From NCBI GenBank assembly GCA_028532985.1, contig JANCIK010000001.1, positions 806,001 to 870,000 of the forward strand: DNA of 64,000 nucleotides, given 5' to 3'. The translations under genes and the position numbers were made by a program. The notes below the pieces were generated by a model. That model was given only the letters and a program-made list of their open reading frames with translations. It was not told the DNA's origin and searched no databases. Position 1 is the stretch's first letter, and each line of letters begins with the position of its first letter. Of this stretch, positions 35,061 to 47,736 are shown piece by piece. This DNA comes from Stropharia rugosoannulata (taxonomy: Eukaryota; Basidiomycota; Agaricomycetes; Agaricales; Strophariaceae).

Positions 35061-36349
35061 CTAACTTGACGGTCGCCCCAGAGGTTTGTTGACGGGAAAC
35101 CATTCACCTCGCAAGATTCCCAATATAACGCTGAACTGAGGCAACTCCTCAATCCACCCCCCTCTGAAACCCTCAGCCGTCCAAATTGGCAGGGTTGTAT
35201 TAATCCAAAGAAATACCCATAGATACCCAATAGCCTTGATCCACTTTGCTCCAGGTTTGATGCCCATCTCCTGACCGAAGCTGATGACTATTTGCTCAGT
35301 TAAAATTGCCACGACTTGTAGCAAGAAGAAGATCAGTGTTCCGACAGAGTGTGTTAGACTGTGAATTGGGACGGCTTCGCCAATCCAGTGTAAGACGCCG
35401 GACACAACGAATACAATCATCAACTTGATCGCAGTGGTCATTTTGCTCTTGGGAGGGAGGCGAAGTCGCCTTGCGAGATATTCAGCGTGTGTAACACAGC
35501 CCTAAAGCGATAAAAGAACAAATTTTGGCTGTTAATCCGGAAGAGTTAGCTAAGAACGCACTATTCTGAGGGTCTGATGCCATGTTTTCCTGCGAGCCAA
35601 GGAATTAGAAAGTGTTAGGTGAGCACGTATAATACATACCCCCACAATCGTCGAACAGTATACGCTTCTAATGGAGAGCCAAAATAGGCCGGGCAATCGT
35701 ACGGTTTCGAAATACCCAATGTGACAAGTATGATGGTCATGACCCGGTGCTGAATCGACATTAGCGGTCCAATCGTAGCACCAAATCCAAATCCTGCAAA
35801 CCACCATAGACGCTGCGAACCAACCACGACAGGGACATCTGGTGTAAAATAGGGATTTGCGCGATTCATAATGCTGACTAGATCGAAGACCACGAAGTCC
35901 AAAGCGATGGCCTTCAGTTCTGCCACCACGAACGCCCACCTTGTCTGCTGCGTTGGCCGCGGTGGCAAACTTGAAGTGGGCTCATGGGCGTAGTTCACGC
36001 CCCGTGTATTAGCCCAAAGGTGCATCCCCCGCCACAGACGCGTTAGAAAAGGCGCGTTCGACACGTCATCTTTCTGTCCTATACGCCGAATGTCCTTGAG
36101 GGGATCCTTAAGAATCGCGTTCGCGGAGACAAACAAGACAACCATTGGCAGCCTAGACGTTATTCCCCTCTTCCCCATTCCAATCCGACTGAAGTCCATT
36201 GAGGTGTATATCGAAGCATAGGCACATATCGAAAGGATGGCGAAGAATAGCGCGCGTCGTAGCCATACGGATTTGACTGTGTACGCGAGGACATGAAGTA
36301 ACTCGAAGAAAAGCCATGCAGCTAGCGGGAATTCGGGTCGGGGAGTCAT
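35061..36349 (-). CDS. Wax-synthase-like membrane acyltransferase, about 392 aa
   Basis: Integral membrane acyltransferase of the fungal wax-synthase domain type, a family that acylates alcohols or terpenoids; the substrate here is unknown. Exons on the minus strand: from 36349 (MTPRPEFPL) to 35640, then 35589-35562 (28 nt) and 35501-35061; phases join in frame. An upstream in-frame ATG at 36451 would add 34 polar residues. Features: several hydrophobic helices, then GSPLEAYTVRRLWGKTWHQT (the family's wax-synthase signature, completed across two introns), HAEYLARRL, and FVVSGVLHW with the His expected at the active site. The C-terminal helices include VGTLIFFLLQVVAIL. No terpene synthase or P450 is beside it, so a biosynthetic cluster is not supported. 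Confidence 0.82.
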
Positions 36350-36451
36350 GGAAGTAAGATAGCAACTCGACGTACTCTTATGGGCAAACGGCGGTCGATG
36401 TTGGCGGGCTAAGGGTGGGCGGTGCGCGCTGGCTTGGCTCATGAAACACAT

Positions 36452-37459
36452 TCATTTCAGGGCGTGCCGTACACGCTCCTCGTCGGCGACTGAGATGTGC
36501 CTACAAGTTCATCTCCCTTGGCATGATAGGATCGCACATTTCTATAACAGCGCAGCTATGCGCATGCATGAAGGTTGTTATTCGCCTGCAAGTTTGAGAA
36601 TAGAAGCCAGAAGCAGGTTGGAAGCAGGAGGCGCGGACCTGCACGGACATCGCCGGTCGGGTCGTCATCGACATCTGTTTATTCAGTGTTTGCTCTGCGG
36701 CATGCGCAAGGAAGTTCATTTTTCCTCCAAACCACGACTTATCTGCATATTTGCTGTCCCGTTAACTATCTTGCGTTTTGAGTATGCATACTTCTTCTGC
36801 GCGACATATACCGCCTGCCGTTGTCCATTTACTCTGGAGCGCGTCGCAATGGACTTGGGTGACGAACACTCCTCATTCATCGTTGGTGGCAAATTGCTCG
36901 AGTCCTACGCATATCAAGATACTTATTTGCAAAGGCTATTCCGCTGATATACCTGCCAAAACGCATCAATTAGTAGCAACCTAGTCTTGGATGTTGTTGG
37001 CATCGCATCACGGTTTCCATCTGAAGTGGCAGCTCTCAAAATAAAACCTATCCCTAGAATCGAGTCACCGAGAATACCTCAACGAATTCATCAAGCAAAT
37101 CCAAGTTAAATGCTCGAGGATGTCCCCCTTTTCGATTGCAGACGGCGTTTCGGTTGCTCATTGCTGCATATGCTGGTGGAAAACCATCTACTCCAGATTT
37201 ATTGTGGATACATGGTGGATGGTCCATTGACTCATTGACAGAACTTCTGACAGCACCAGGTGGTACACAGTGTTTCCCTCTCCTGCCAGACTAACATTTT
37301 GTGTACGACTAATTCACCTTGACCAACTCCACTTCCACGAATGTCATGTACCCTACGTTGATCAATCCCCCTTCACAACGTCGTCACGTCTGCCACTGCA
37401 GGACATGATCTGACGGCAGTGAAAATGTGGAACCACACCTATGCACTCCCAAGACTGGG
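36452..37459. other. Divergent intergenic region
   Basis: Between the wax-synthase-like gene (-) and the lysozyme gene (+). Open frames here have no recognisable features. It should hold both promoters. Confidence 0.5.
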
Positions 37460-37467
37460 TATAAAAG
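37460..37467 (+). promoter_or_regulatory. TATA box of the lysozyme gene
   Basis: TATAAAAG lies 182 bases before the ATG at 37642. A strongly pyrimidine-rich leader (long CT and TTC runs, about 37505-37600) follows, which is common near start sites of highly expressed fungal genes. Confidence 0.6.
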
Positions 37468-37641
37468 GACGTATACAGTGCTTCAAGCACTAATTTTCCT
37501 GTGCTATTTCGTTTGGGTCCCTTGCTTCTTTTTCTTTTTTCTGTCTCCTTTCTACTTTCCCCGATCCATTCACTTTCTTTTCTTTTCTTTCTACCTCTTG
37601 ACGAGGTTTTTGAATAACTCATTATACTATATACACACACC

Positions 37642-39057
37642 ATGAAATACCTCTCCTTTGTTCTCCTAGCACTCGCCCTCGTCCATGCAGCACCGATTGG
37701 ACATCCCCGCAGGCGCCAAGACGAAAACAGTGCATGTAAGCGCCCATAGCAGTCCACTATTATGTGTCGCTGCTAATATTAGGCTTGCTATATCTGCGCA
37801 GTGATCTACCGTGCAGAGTCTAGCGCACTACAATTGCGTCACCCAGCACTTGAACTGGGGAAGCTATCCTCCAGGAGCGGGCTCTTCGCCCGCCAGGACG
37901 ACGGCGACGACATCGACGATGATGGCTCTGACGATGCTGGCTCTGACGCAGGAGGCGATGACTCTGCGGACTCTGGAGACGACGATGCATCGGAAGACGG
38001 CGATGACTCCGCGGATACTGCTGACGACAATGGTGATGACTCTGCGGGTGACAATGATTCCGCGGACAACACTAGCGACGCTGGGGACGACGGGGACGAC
38101 GGTGGTGACGACGACGACGACAATGCAGATGACAGCAGCAGTCTAAACACCCCGGACGATGCAGACGATTCTGGAGACGACGACGATACGGACAGTGGCC
38201 TGGACACGACTGGCGACGGAAACGACGCAGACGACGCGGACGATGGCGATAACGACGGTGACTCCGACGACGGGGACGATGGCACGGACGACGATGGTAC
38301 TGCTGGAGATGGTACGGACGACACAGACAACTCTGCAGACAACACAGACGGTACGGACGATTCCACAGATGGCACCGGCGACAACAGTCCCGATCTATCA
38401 GGCGCGAGCAATAGCACTGATACTGATACGTCTGACTCTGGAGATGATACCGATTCCACCAACTCATCCTCTACTGCCACCCCATCGTCTGCGCCTGCAG
38501 CGGCCGGACCCCCCGCAGCGTCTTCTGCAGCCACATCGGACACAAATGGCGCACAGTGCACACAGTCAAACGCGCCGCCAAATGCGGCTACCCTAGCACT
38601 CATCGAGCAATTCGAAGGGTTCGTCCCGAGCCCAAAGCCAGACCCCATTGGCCTGCCCACCGTCGGCTTCGGGCACAAATGTGTCCAGGCCAATTGCGCA
38701 GAGGTCCCGTTCTCCTTCCCGCTTTCGCAGACCACCGCCACGCAGCTGCTCGCATCGGACGCGAGCAAGGCGACCAGCTGCCTGCAGAGCCTCATTGGGA
38801 GTAATGTCGTGTTAAACGACAACCAGTTTGGCGCGCTCACGTCCTTCACGTTCAATCTCGGGTGCGGCGCGTTTTCATCCAGCACCATGCGCAAGCGATT
38901 AAATGCTGGCGAGGACCCGGACACGGTTGCCGCTGCGGAGATCCCGAGGTTCAACCAGGCCGGCGGAAAGGCCCTTGCTGGGTTGACGAAACGTCGCGCA
39001 GCGGAAGTGCAATTGTTCCAAACACCTTCGGACGTCACCGCGCACCCGCTTTGTTAA
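37642..39057 (+). CDS. Secreted phage-type (GH24) lysozyme with long Asp-rich region, 449 aa
   Basis: Two exons, 37642-37735 and 37802-39057. A signal peptide (MKYLSFVLLALALVHA) is followed by a propeptide with basic sites (HPRRRQ, FARQ) that could be cut by a Kex2-type protease. Residues of about 75-265 are a low-complexity Asp/Ser/Thr/Gly/Ala tract, extremely acidic. A Ser/Pro/Ala linker follows, then a GH24 domain: IEQFEGFVPSPKPDPIGLPT with the TVGFGH motif. This shows the expected Glu, Asp and Thr of the E...D...T catalytic triad. Six Cys in the lysozyme part could form disulfides. It would cut peptidoglycan, so an antibacterial or bacteria-feeding role is inferred. A 399-codon open frame on the opposite strand is a by-product of the Asp-codon repeats. 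Confidence 0.88.
37900..38440 (+). repeat. Low-complexity Asp-rich coding tract
   Basis: Imperfect GAC/GAT-rich short repeats coding for runs such as DDGSDDAGSDAGGDDSADSG. No fixed period is seen. GC is high and the strand is strongly biased for the GAY codon. Confidence 0.85.
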
Positions 39058-40378
39058 ATGGCATCCAGATCCTTCGAAGAGCGTATCCTTATTTTTTTTT
39101 TTTAAAAAAAAAAACAAGAAACGGTACCGGTGGTTATTGTGGGACAGATAAGTTGCTTCATCCAAGTGTAGGGGCTGAGCCGCATTACATGGCAGTCCGT
39201 AGTTCGTATAAAGAGTCGGAGTAGTCTTTTGTAATAGAAAAAAAGGAATTGGCACAGTCAAGTACGACTATCAAGCTCAAGAGCAGCTCCGAAAGAACTT
39301 TTGGCTCGAAGTTGTTAAGTCGCAAATAAGCACGTGATGAGAACAGTTGTGTAAGCTGGTCTCAGTAATCGGGCCCTACTTTGAACGCGTCTTGTATTTC
39401 GCCATCGCTCGCCATGTTCTCGAGCACAAATCTACTTGTGAACTCGAAGATCAGACTGACTTGGAAAGCGCCTGGAAACACTCATTCCATGTGGTTCTTC
39501 CGTCTGCTCTTCGGGTACCATTGAGCGGTGAGCGCCGTTGACACGCCCAGCCTGCCCAGTGCCTGTCGGTCGGCAGATGTGCTTATCACGTCCAGCATGA
39601 TGCATACACACATCGTCCGACCAACGTCCGACGGCTGTTCCTACGAAAGCTTTCATAGTAGTTTCCAGTGACTTTTTACGTTGTGCAAACCTGACGTGCG
39701 CCCTTCCAGGCTCTTTTTTAGCGTCTGTCAGCTGTATACACACAAGTAGAGCATGTAGGCGGACATGGGCGTTTAAAGACGTTTAAAAATACATATCGAC
39801 ATGACGGCAGCTTGGCAACATATGGACCAATAATCGTATTGCAGACCCACGTGGTCTACCCATTTGGCTCCTTGTGCTACAGCAACCACAGGCAACCACT
39901 TGGTTACAATTGCAAGCATATCCCGTCTACTGGTACAGGCACGTCGCCTAAGACTGCTTCTCTCTAAACGCCGTGTACACTCAAGGACTACTCAAGCCCA
40001 TTGTCAGTTTCGTCCAAGATGCTTACTGCATGATTTCAATCATTCCATGTTTTTTGACTGATGTGCGCCAATCAGATTCTCGTAGAAAACAAGCAACCTG
40101 CTGTCTCCAGGCATACTCAGCACATGTTCATCCAGACTAATCACTACTTGTGACGACGAAACCGCGATATTGGGCAATATTTCCAATCATGTCTCCCTCG
40201 ATCGAGAGAACCTTTCACTCTTCTCCATCTGCTGATACGGAGTGCGCGCGCTCTTTACTTGTGCTCCACATGTCTACTTCTGTGCCTGTATCGTATCATT
40301 CGCTCTCGTATATAATGGTCGTGGGGTCATTCATTATAGTCGCCGCCATTCTTCATTCCCTGAAGGTCACTTCTCATC
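39058..40378. other. Intergenic region
   Basis: 3' end of the lysozyme gene and promoter of the subtilisin gene. A T14/A10 palindromic tract sits at about 39091-39115. No coding sequence recognised. Confidence 0.5.
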
Positions 40379-43300
40379 ATGAAGTCTGCTGTGTATTTCG
40401 CCCTCCTCCCGACCCTGCTGAGCGCAGTCTCTGTCCTCGGAGCACTGCCCGTCCCGAAGAAGGTGTCTAACCTCCCCGTTGTCTCCAACAAGTTTATCAT
40501 CGAGGTCGAGGATCTTGCGACAATCCCCAACAAGCGCTCCTTCAAGCGCGTAAGTATATTTATCGTCAAAGGCAGTCGATTATTCTGACCAACTGTCTAC
40601 TAGTCTTTGGATGTCGTTTACGACTCCCTACGTTCTCGTGATGTTGCCTTCGACGTCAGCAAGGAGTTTGACACGGTAGGTATCTTTGTTGGTGCTGCTC
40701 TCACACTGAACGTATGTACTGCGTTTTCCACGAACGACCAATTACTCATGTGATAATGAAGACTGCTGAGGATGTGGAGGCTGTCGCAAACACGCCCGGT
40801 GTCACTGCCATCCGCCCTGTACGAATCTTCAAGCAACCTGTGTAGGCAGTCTTTCCCGACATATATACTTGGTTTTTATGTTGTCACTTCAGTCTGGCTA
40901 AGAAGCATGTTATTACCGGTAAAGACGATCCTGAACTCCCGCCAACTGCTCTGTCGCCTCATGTCATGACTGTGAGTATCTTCAGCTTTGAAGGAGATTT
41001 AGCTCTGATGCTCACTCAAAACAGGGCGTTGACAAACTTCACGCGGAAGGAATTATCGGAACTGGTGTCAAGATTGGGATGTCAGAACTTTTATGCCCAA
41101 AATATTATATCTTCTAAGCTGACTTTCTTGAATCATCGTTAGTCTCGACACTGGTATCGATTACAATCATCCTGCTCTCGGTGGCAAGTTTGGCGGCGAC
41201 TCACTTGTATTCGGCGGTTATGATTTTGTCGGAGACGACTATAATGGCGCCAACGACCCCGTTCCCGACTCTGACCCCGACGATAACTGCAATGGCCACG
41301 GAACTCACGTTGCTGTACGTCTATGCGTAACTATTTAAAAAAGATTTCTTGCTGAAAGTTTCCAACTGTCCAGGGTATCATTGCTGGCCAACCTAACAAC
41401 GAATACAACGTCACCGGTGTTGCTTACGGGGCCAAAATCTCGGCGTACCGTGTTTTCGGATGCTCTGGTTCTGTCACTGAAGAAGGTATGTCTACATAGC
41501 TCCGACTTTGATCAGTGACCTGACTAAACCATCCAGTTCTTGTTGATGCTCTCATCAAGGGATACAAGGATGGCAACCACATCCTGACATTGTCTCTTGG
41601 AGGTGCTGATGGTTGGGCTGCATCTTCAAGTGCAGTCGTCTCCGACAGGCTCGCCAAGCTCGGTACCATCCTCACCATCGCTGCTGGAAATGATGTATGT
41701 GCAAGTCATTTTATGTCAGACTAGAACTGCTAACGCTTCTTATAGGGATCGTCTGGCTCATGGTTTGCATCCAGCCCGGGAACTGCCCACAACGTTATTT
41801 CTGTTGGAAGTGTTGAGAAGTAAGCTATCCTTCAAGTTTGTTCATGATTACAGCTGACAACTCATCCATAGCACCGTTATTTCTCTCCTGAGCGCCACCG
41901 TACATGGTGTCGACTACAAGCCCATTGCTTACTTCGGCCAAGAGCCCCTCCCCATTCTGGAAGAGCTGCCCATCTACCCTATCTCTACTAGCACCACTGT
42001 CGTCGATGATGCTTGCAGCCCCCTTCCTGCCAGTACTCCTGACCTTTCCAAATTCCTGGTCCTCATCCGCCGCGGAAGTTGCCCCTTCACCCAGAAGCTG
42101 GGTAACGTCGCTGCCAAGGGTGGCAAGGCTGCTTTATTCTATGAGTACGTCGTGTTTTTTCTATGCTCCGACCAGGATTTAATTTCTGTTTATTAGTAAT
42201 GGAAGCGGATTCGCTGGTATCAGCGTTGGTGCCTACGTCGCTACCCTCATCCAGGCTGCCGATGGTGAATTCGTAAGTCCCATCTTTCCAAAGGGTCTAA
42301 TACATGCATGCCTAATGTTTAATCATCAAAATAGCTTGTCAGCCAATACCTAGCCGGAAAGAGCGTCACCATCTCCTTCCCACAGACCGGCGAGAAGGTG
42401 TCCGTACAGAGCCCCCAGGGTGGCCTGATGTCCTCCTTCTCCACGTACGGCCCTTCATACGACTTCTACTTCAAACCTGCCGTGTCTGCTCCCGGAGGAA
42501 ACATCTTATCTACGTACCCGCTCGACCTCGGCGCCTACGCCGTCCTTTCTGGTACATCCATGGCCACCCCCTTCGTCGCGGGAACATCTGCACTGCTGCT
42601 TTCTGCCAAGGGCAAGACTGCGGCTGTCGCACGGGAAGCGCGCAACATCTTTGAGATCACCGCCACCAAGGTTCCGTCGAGTCTTACCGACGGCGAGCCT
42701 TACCAGACACTCACTCAAGCTGGTGCTGGCTTAATTGATGCTTATGCCGCTATCCGTGGCACCACTGTTGTCTCGAAGGGCGAACTCGTCCTCAACGACA
42801 CCGCCCACTTCCAGGGAACGTATGTATATTTCTGTCGTGTCTTGAATCTTTTCCAGGGCTAACCCGCTCAATCTTTAGCCACACTTTCACTGTCAAGAAC
42901 ACCGGAAAGACGACTAAGAAGTATACTCTGCGTCATGTCCCTGCTGGTACCGCGCTTACTGTCCAGGAGGCAAGTTGTGGTTTAAATTATGTATACTGTA
43001 TCTCTAACGAACGTGTCTTCATCAGGGCTCTGTGTTCGCCTCACCCGGACGTGTCCCCTTGTCCACTAGCTATGCCAAAGCTACCGTATTCCCCGCTTCA
43101 TTCAGCGTCCGTCCCGGAGACAGCCAGATCGTCGTCGCCTCGATCCAGCCCCCTACCGGCCTCGACAGCAAGCGCTACCCAGTCTACAGCGGCTTCATCG
43201 AAATCACCGGCGGCGCGTCTGATGTTACCAAGGTCTCATATCTCGGTCTGCTTGGCAGCCTGAAAAACAAGCAGGTCGTCGACAACACTGACACCGTCTT

Positions 43301-43834
43301 CGGCGTCAAGACGCCCATCCTCATCGACGCTGTCGGCGACTGGCAGACTGGTCCCACCAACTACACCTTCGCTAACGGAAACTGGCCCTCTCTCCTTTGG
43401 AAGTAAGTTTGCCTTTTTTAAAAAGGCTGTTTATTTTGGATACTGACCTCTCCCCCAGGCTCGCGTTCGGCACCCCTGCCCTGCGCGTTGACCTTGTCGA
43501 TGCCAACATTAAGCTGACGCCCACACTGGAGAGCCGCGGCCTCCACTTCGGACCCAACTTCTTCACCTTCCCGCACCCCAACAAGGGCGGCTCCTTTGCC
43601 CAAGTCAAGGTCGTTGGCCCGCTCGCGTCGTTCGACTACATCCCGCGCCACGATTCGCTTGACGAGGCCCCCTACAGTCTGTTCAACCTCGAGACGCCTA
43701 CATTCGCCAACGGCACGACCATCCCCTCGGGTACCTACCGCGTGCTGTTCCGCGCGCTGCGCGTCTCTGGCGATGCCAAGCGCCAGGAGGACTACGAGTC
43801 GTGGCTCAGCCCCATCGTCGGCATCCAGTCGTAA
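40379..43834 (+). CDS. Secreted subtilisin-like serine protease (S8) with PA-type insert
   Basis: About 900 residues over roughly 14 exons. Signal peptide ([20 protein letters not shown]), then an I9-type propeptide ([28 protein letters not shown]). Catalytic residues: Asp in [14 protein letters not shown] (split by an intron near 41079), His in [14 protein letters not shown] (split near 41314), oxyanion Asn in AAGND, and Ser in [11 protein letters not shown]. Between His and Ser lies a protease-associated insert ([31 protein letters not shown]). A C-terminal Fn3-like beta-rich domain follows, as in minor extracellular and C5a-peptidase-like subtilisins. It would degrade proteins outside the cell. 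Stop at 43832-43834. Confidence 0.92.
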
Positions 43835-45217
43835 ATAACACACACAGAGCTATTAATTATTGAGGCAAAGTAACATTTACTTCCTCTATTTATTTAGTAC
43901 ACCCATAATTTCTGCCCGCTCTGCGAGGCTGCAACTGTATCCTTTATACCCCCCATAACAATGAAAGAAGTAATGTTGGACGCGGTTCTTTACATATCAT
44001 GTTTACGAGACTCAGCAGGTAAGAAATGATTTAAATACGACCCTTTCGGTGTTCACGGTACCTCAAAAGCAAGCAGACCGAGGTACTACAGACAAATGCT
44101 ACATGTGTGTCAAGTGCGGTACAAGGGTAGTGAATGGATATGCAAGAAAGTCCGATGGATGGGAGGGGCTGTTTTATAGTCCTTTGATGAGAATAGACGA
44201 GTTGGGGTGCTGTATACAAACTAGACATGGCAGGACTGACTAGGGTCAGCGAATAATACCAGAAAGCAGGGGTCATCTCAGGATGCGCGGGGCGCAGTGG
44301 AATGAGATAGACAAATTTTGAGATTGAGAAACAAACACGAAAGAATACGAACAACTAGTGAAAATAAAATAAAAGGGCTATGCACAAGAAGATAAAAAGT
44401 AAAGAATGAACAAAAGTGCAACAAACCAACAAGGCCAAAGTACAGAAGCGGAGAACAGGTGGAAAGTGGCGAAGAAAAATAAGGCGGAAAGTAGAAGTTG
44501 AGAATATGGTGAAGGTAGAAGGTAGAAGGTATGCAAAATGGAATAAAAAGCTAGCGTGAAAGGGCTGAACAGGTGCACAAAAAGCCAAGAAGACAGCCTA
44601 AATCGAGAAAAAAAGACCACAGGTATGACCACAGATGCGAAAGATAATGGAGATGCGATGTGCAGGAGCCGGGAGACATGAATGCGAGCGAGCGAGCGGG
44701 AAGCGAGTAGCGACGGGTGCATACAGGATGGGATAGATGCAGGAGAGGAGTGGGGGTTAATTAAAACAGCGTAGCAACGGCACGAAATACAGATAGACAG
44801 ACAGACAGACAGCGCAGGGAGTGGGTGGTTGATAATGGCAGGTCGAATGAACGGACAAATGAAGGGTCGACGTGTTTGGCGGTCCTCACATTCGTCGTCG
44901 ACAGTGAAATGGGCAGTTGGGCGGAGAAAGTGCGGCGAAAGGGTTAGAAGGCAAGAGGAGGAGCAGCGAGAAAGAAGAAAAAAGGGTGAGAAGAGAATGC
45001 AGAAAAAACCAAATATCATAAAAAAGGCGAAAAACCCTCTGACTGTATGCTATACATGTAACTGCAAGAAACTCGACAAACAAACGAAAGTGGAGCGAAA
45101 CAAGATGCGGTCGTGCATACCCAGGAGGTAATTAATGCCAACGCGCCGCCCTTTGCTCTCCCTTCTCATACACACGCCTTCCATCCCTGCCCCACATATC
45201 ACTTCTTCCAGAGATGA
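43835..45217. other. Convergent 3' region with a long purine-rich strand
   Basis: Separates the stops of the subtilisin (+) and CCR4 (-) genes. From about 44330 to 45080 the plus strand is strikingly rich in A and G, which leaves a long but meaningless open frame on the minus strand. A short AGAC repeat lies at about 44793-44811. No gene supported. Confidence 0.6.
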
Positions 45218-47736
45218 TCAGTGGTGCGTGGTTGGCGGCTGCGGTCGCGATGGCGCAGGTTCTCGGGGAGGCTTGATGCGGAATTCAGCTGCAAGCGAGA
45301 CGTGGCTGTAAAAAAGAAGATAGACAGGGGTTAGCAATCTATAAATAGACACATAGCCAGCAGACATCCGGGGTGAATGTAAGACCCGGAGCGCACACAA
45401 CTGGAAGGTAACCGGGCAAAAGAAGGTACTCACTCAGATGGGAAGTGTGGGTGCGGGAACCCAACCACCTTCTTCAGATACGTCCGGTCAACCTCCATAA
45501 GCACCTTGTTCACCGCCAGGTTACCGGCCGAGTACCACACGTAGTCGATGTGAGCCTGGAAGTTGGGCACGTAGTTCGTAATCGGCAGGTCCGGTGCGAC
45601 AGGTGCATATGCACTCTTCAGACCCAGGCGGTGACGAATACCTTCGCTCGTGTATCGACCGTATTTGTGCGACATGAAGTCCTCGTGCGAGCCCGGAACT
45701 GAGCCCGTCGAAAGGAACTCGTACACACCCGACTCGGGCACAGAGTTGAAATCTCCACAGATGATCAAAGGAATCTTCAGTCCGTCGGTGTACGTCGGTG
45801 GTGGCCGGTACGCAGGCGTCGTCGGTTGCGAGGCAGCGGCGCCAGTATCGTCAGGCGCTGATACGCTGCGAGCGTCTGAGTCATCGTCGACGCCATTCGT
45901 CGTCGCTGACGCATTTCCGTCTGTCGATGGTACTGGTGTCCCATGGAGGCCGGGAGGTGCAGGCGGGGGATACCTCGCGAAATGGTCGGCAAGTTTCTCG
46001 CATTCTTCCACGAGAAGCGCTGTCTGCACCAGCTTGACATCGCGATACGTCGGGTCCCAGTGTACGTGAGCATTCGCGATGACAAAACGAGTGCCAGTCT
46101 GAATATTCTCCAATAGACATACGATCGCAATGTGGTCCTTGCCGAGTACGCGGTTGAACATGTCGTCTGTCTTCTTGAAGTCCTGGCGCTGCATTGCGAT
46201 TGCGCTAAACTCAACAAGTCGCTTTTCTACTAGCTTGTACCTAGAAGCTGGTTAGTGCTGTCAATAGGTATGCAAGAAAATGACCTACTTGTCGGCCTTG
46301 TAGAATGTAGCACATCCATCAACCTGTCTCCTGTCCGTCTCGTTCATTGTCTTGTATCGTGACTTCGGCCAGTAGACGCCTTCGTAGCCATGTTGTCCAA
46401 GATTAACTGTAAAGAAGTCTTCGTATGCGGCAATATCGACTTCCTGCAGACATAGGAAGTCCGAGTTGTGTTTAGTGACCTCGTCCAAGATGCGGCCCTT
46501 GCGATAAGACCATGCAAGCGCCCACGACGGCGTATAACCATACAAACGTTCCGTAGCGTACTTCTCCGCAAGGATATTGTAGCATACAACGCCGCAAGTT
46601 TCCACAGTGGAGTCCTGCTCAATCATTTCCTGTTCCTGCGGTGAGATGAGGTACTTCCATTGCCGAGGCGGTGGCTCGCTGTCGATCGGGCAATTGTCGC
46701 GCAGATATGAAATGAGCGCCTGAGTACCGTCCTTCTGCACCATTGACTTGAGCTGGGGATCGAGTGGGTTGCCCTCGATGCCAAGCGTCTGCAGCTGGTG
46801 TAGGCTGCCCAACTGCGGGGGAATTGTATTCAGGTGGTTGTCGTACAGGTAGAACTCGCGCAGCTGCGTGAGCATGCCCAGCTCAGGCGGGAGCGTGCTA
46901 AGGTTGTTCCCCGAGAGGTCGAGCAGCTCGAGGTGTCGCAGCTTGGAGATCTCTGGAGGCACTGTCGCGAGCGCATTGTGGTTCAGGTAGAGGTTGATGA
47001 GAAATGTGAATGAGAAAAGGCCGGAGCTTGAGGGAAGGTTCTTGATATTGATACCGCCCATATCGAGCGACGTCCATGTGTTCTCGGGAGGTTTAATCGC
47101 TGTCACCCGCGGTACTTCTGTGACGGGGCCCGCTGTCGATGATGGGTGGTTGGCTCGCCCTCCTGTGGGCGATGCATCGGGGGAGTCGGTGTTGTTGGCC
47201 TCGACCGGCGGTTTCACGAGATTGGGGTTGGTGATAGGAATGGCCGACTTTGTAACTGTGCGCGACGCCATTGCACTTGCGCGAGCCCGATGGTGGGGTG
47301 ACCGCGACGCTCGACTAACCTGCAAGCCAAACTGTGAGAAATGGATGGGGTAGAAGATACTCGATCATACCTCGCACTTCATCAATTGTTGTTGCCATTG
47401 GGGCGAAACAACCGGGGTAGCACTGGCTGGCGATCCCTGTGCTGCGAGCAGGTGCTGCTGCTGCTGGAGGGTGTGTTGGTTCGGTGGAGAAGGATAGTGG
47501 GACATTGAGCTCTGGTGGTGGTGCTGGAGAGGAGGGTGTTGGAGATGGTGGGTGGGATGTTGGTGGAGGGCGCCGTTGGTGTAGAGCGCATATCCCGGGG
47601 ACTGGGGCGGAGGGCCTACCGCCGACGGCTGGCCCTGCTGCTGGACGAGCATGGGCAGGCCATGGCGCCAGGGGTTGTTGTCGTGGTGGTTCGCGAGCTT
47701 GTGCTGGATGCCTGGGGATTGTTGAGGGTAGTACAT
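45218..47736 (-). CDS. CCR4: CCR4-type deadenylase (LRR plus EEP nuclease)
   Basis: Catalytic subunit of the CCR4-NOT complex, which shortens mRNA poly(A) tails in the cytoplasm. Four main minus-strand exons: about 47736-47373, 47320-46290, 46240-45435 and 45306-45218. The N-terminus is Gln/His/Pro-rich. Leucine-rich repeats follow (LYLNHNALATVPPEISKL, LLDLSGNNLSTLPPELGM, FYLYDNHLNTIPPQLGSL). They are followed by the endonuclease/exonuclease/phosphatase domain with CLQEVD (metal-binding Glu), NAHVHWDP, ICGDFNS and HIDYVWYS. An acidic Ser/Thr-rich insert sits inside the nuclease domain (about 45800-45950). The start at 47736 (MYYPQQSPG) is the first ATG of the frame. Exon ends are approximate to a few bases. 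Confidence 0.92.

Noticed and set aside
35550..35939. 129-codon minus-strand frame overlapping the wax-synthase-like gene
   Set aside because: Another frame of the same exon; it lacks the membrane-segment pattern and the RRLWGKTWHQT signature.
37839..39038. 399-codon open frame on the minus strand opposite the lysozyme gene
   Set aside because: It is the mirror of the Asp-codon repeats (GAY read backwards gives RTC, Ser/Val-rich). The plus strand has the signal peptide, splice sites and GH24 motifs.
39091..39115. T14/A10 tract after the lysozyme gene as a bacterial-style terminator
   Set aside because: It lacks a GC stem and the context is eukaryotic. It is more likely a simple A/T run near the polyadenylation region.
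35061..43834. Secondary-metabolite cluster around the wax-synthase-like acyltransferase
   Set aside because: No terpene cyclase, polyketide synthase, NRPS, P450 or transporter lies nearby; the next genes are a lysozyme and a protease.
44378..45019. 213-codon minus-strand frame rich in Leu, Ser, Phe and Cys
   Set aside because: Explained by the purine-rich plus strand. Composition is uniform and low in complexity, with no domain and no splice context.
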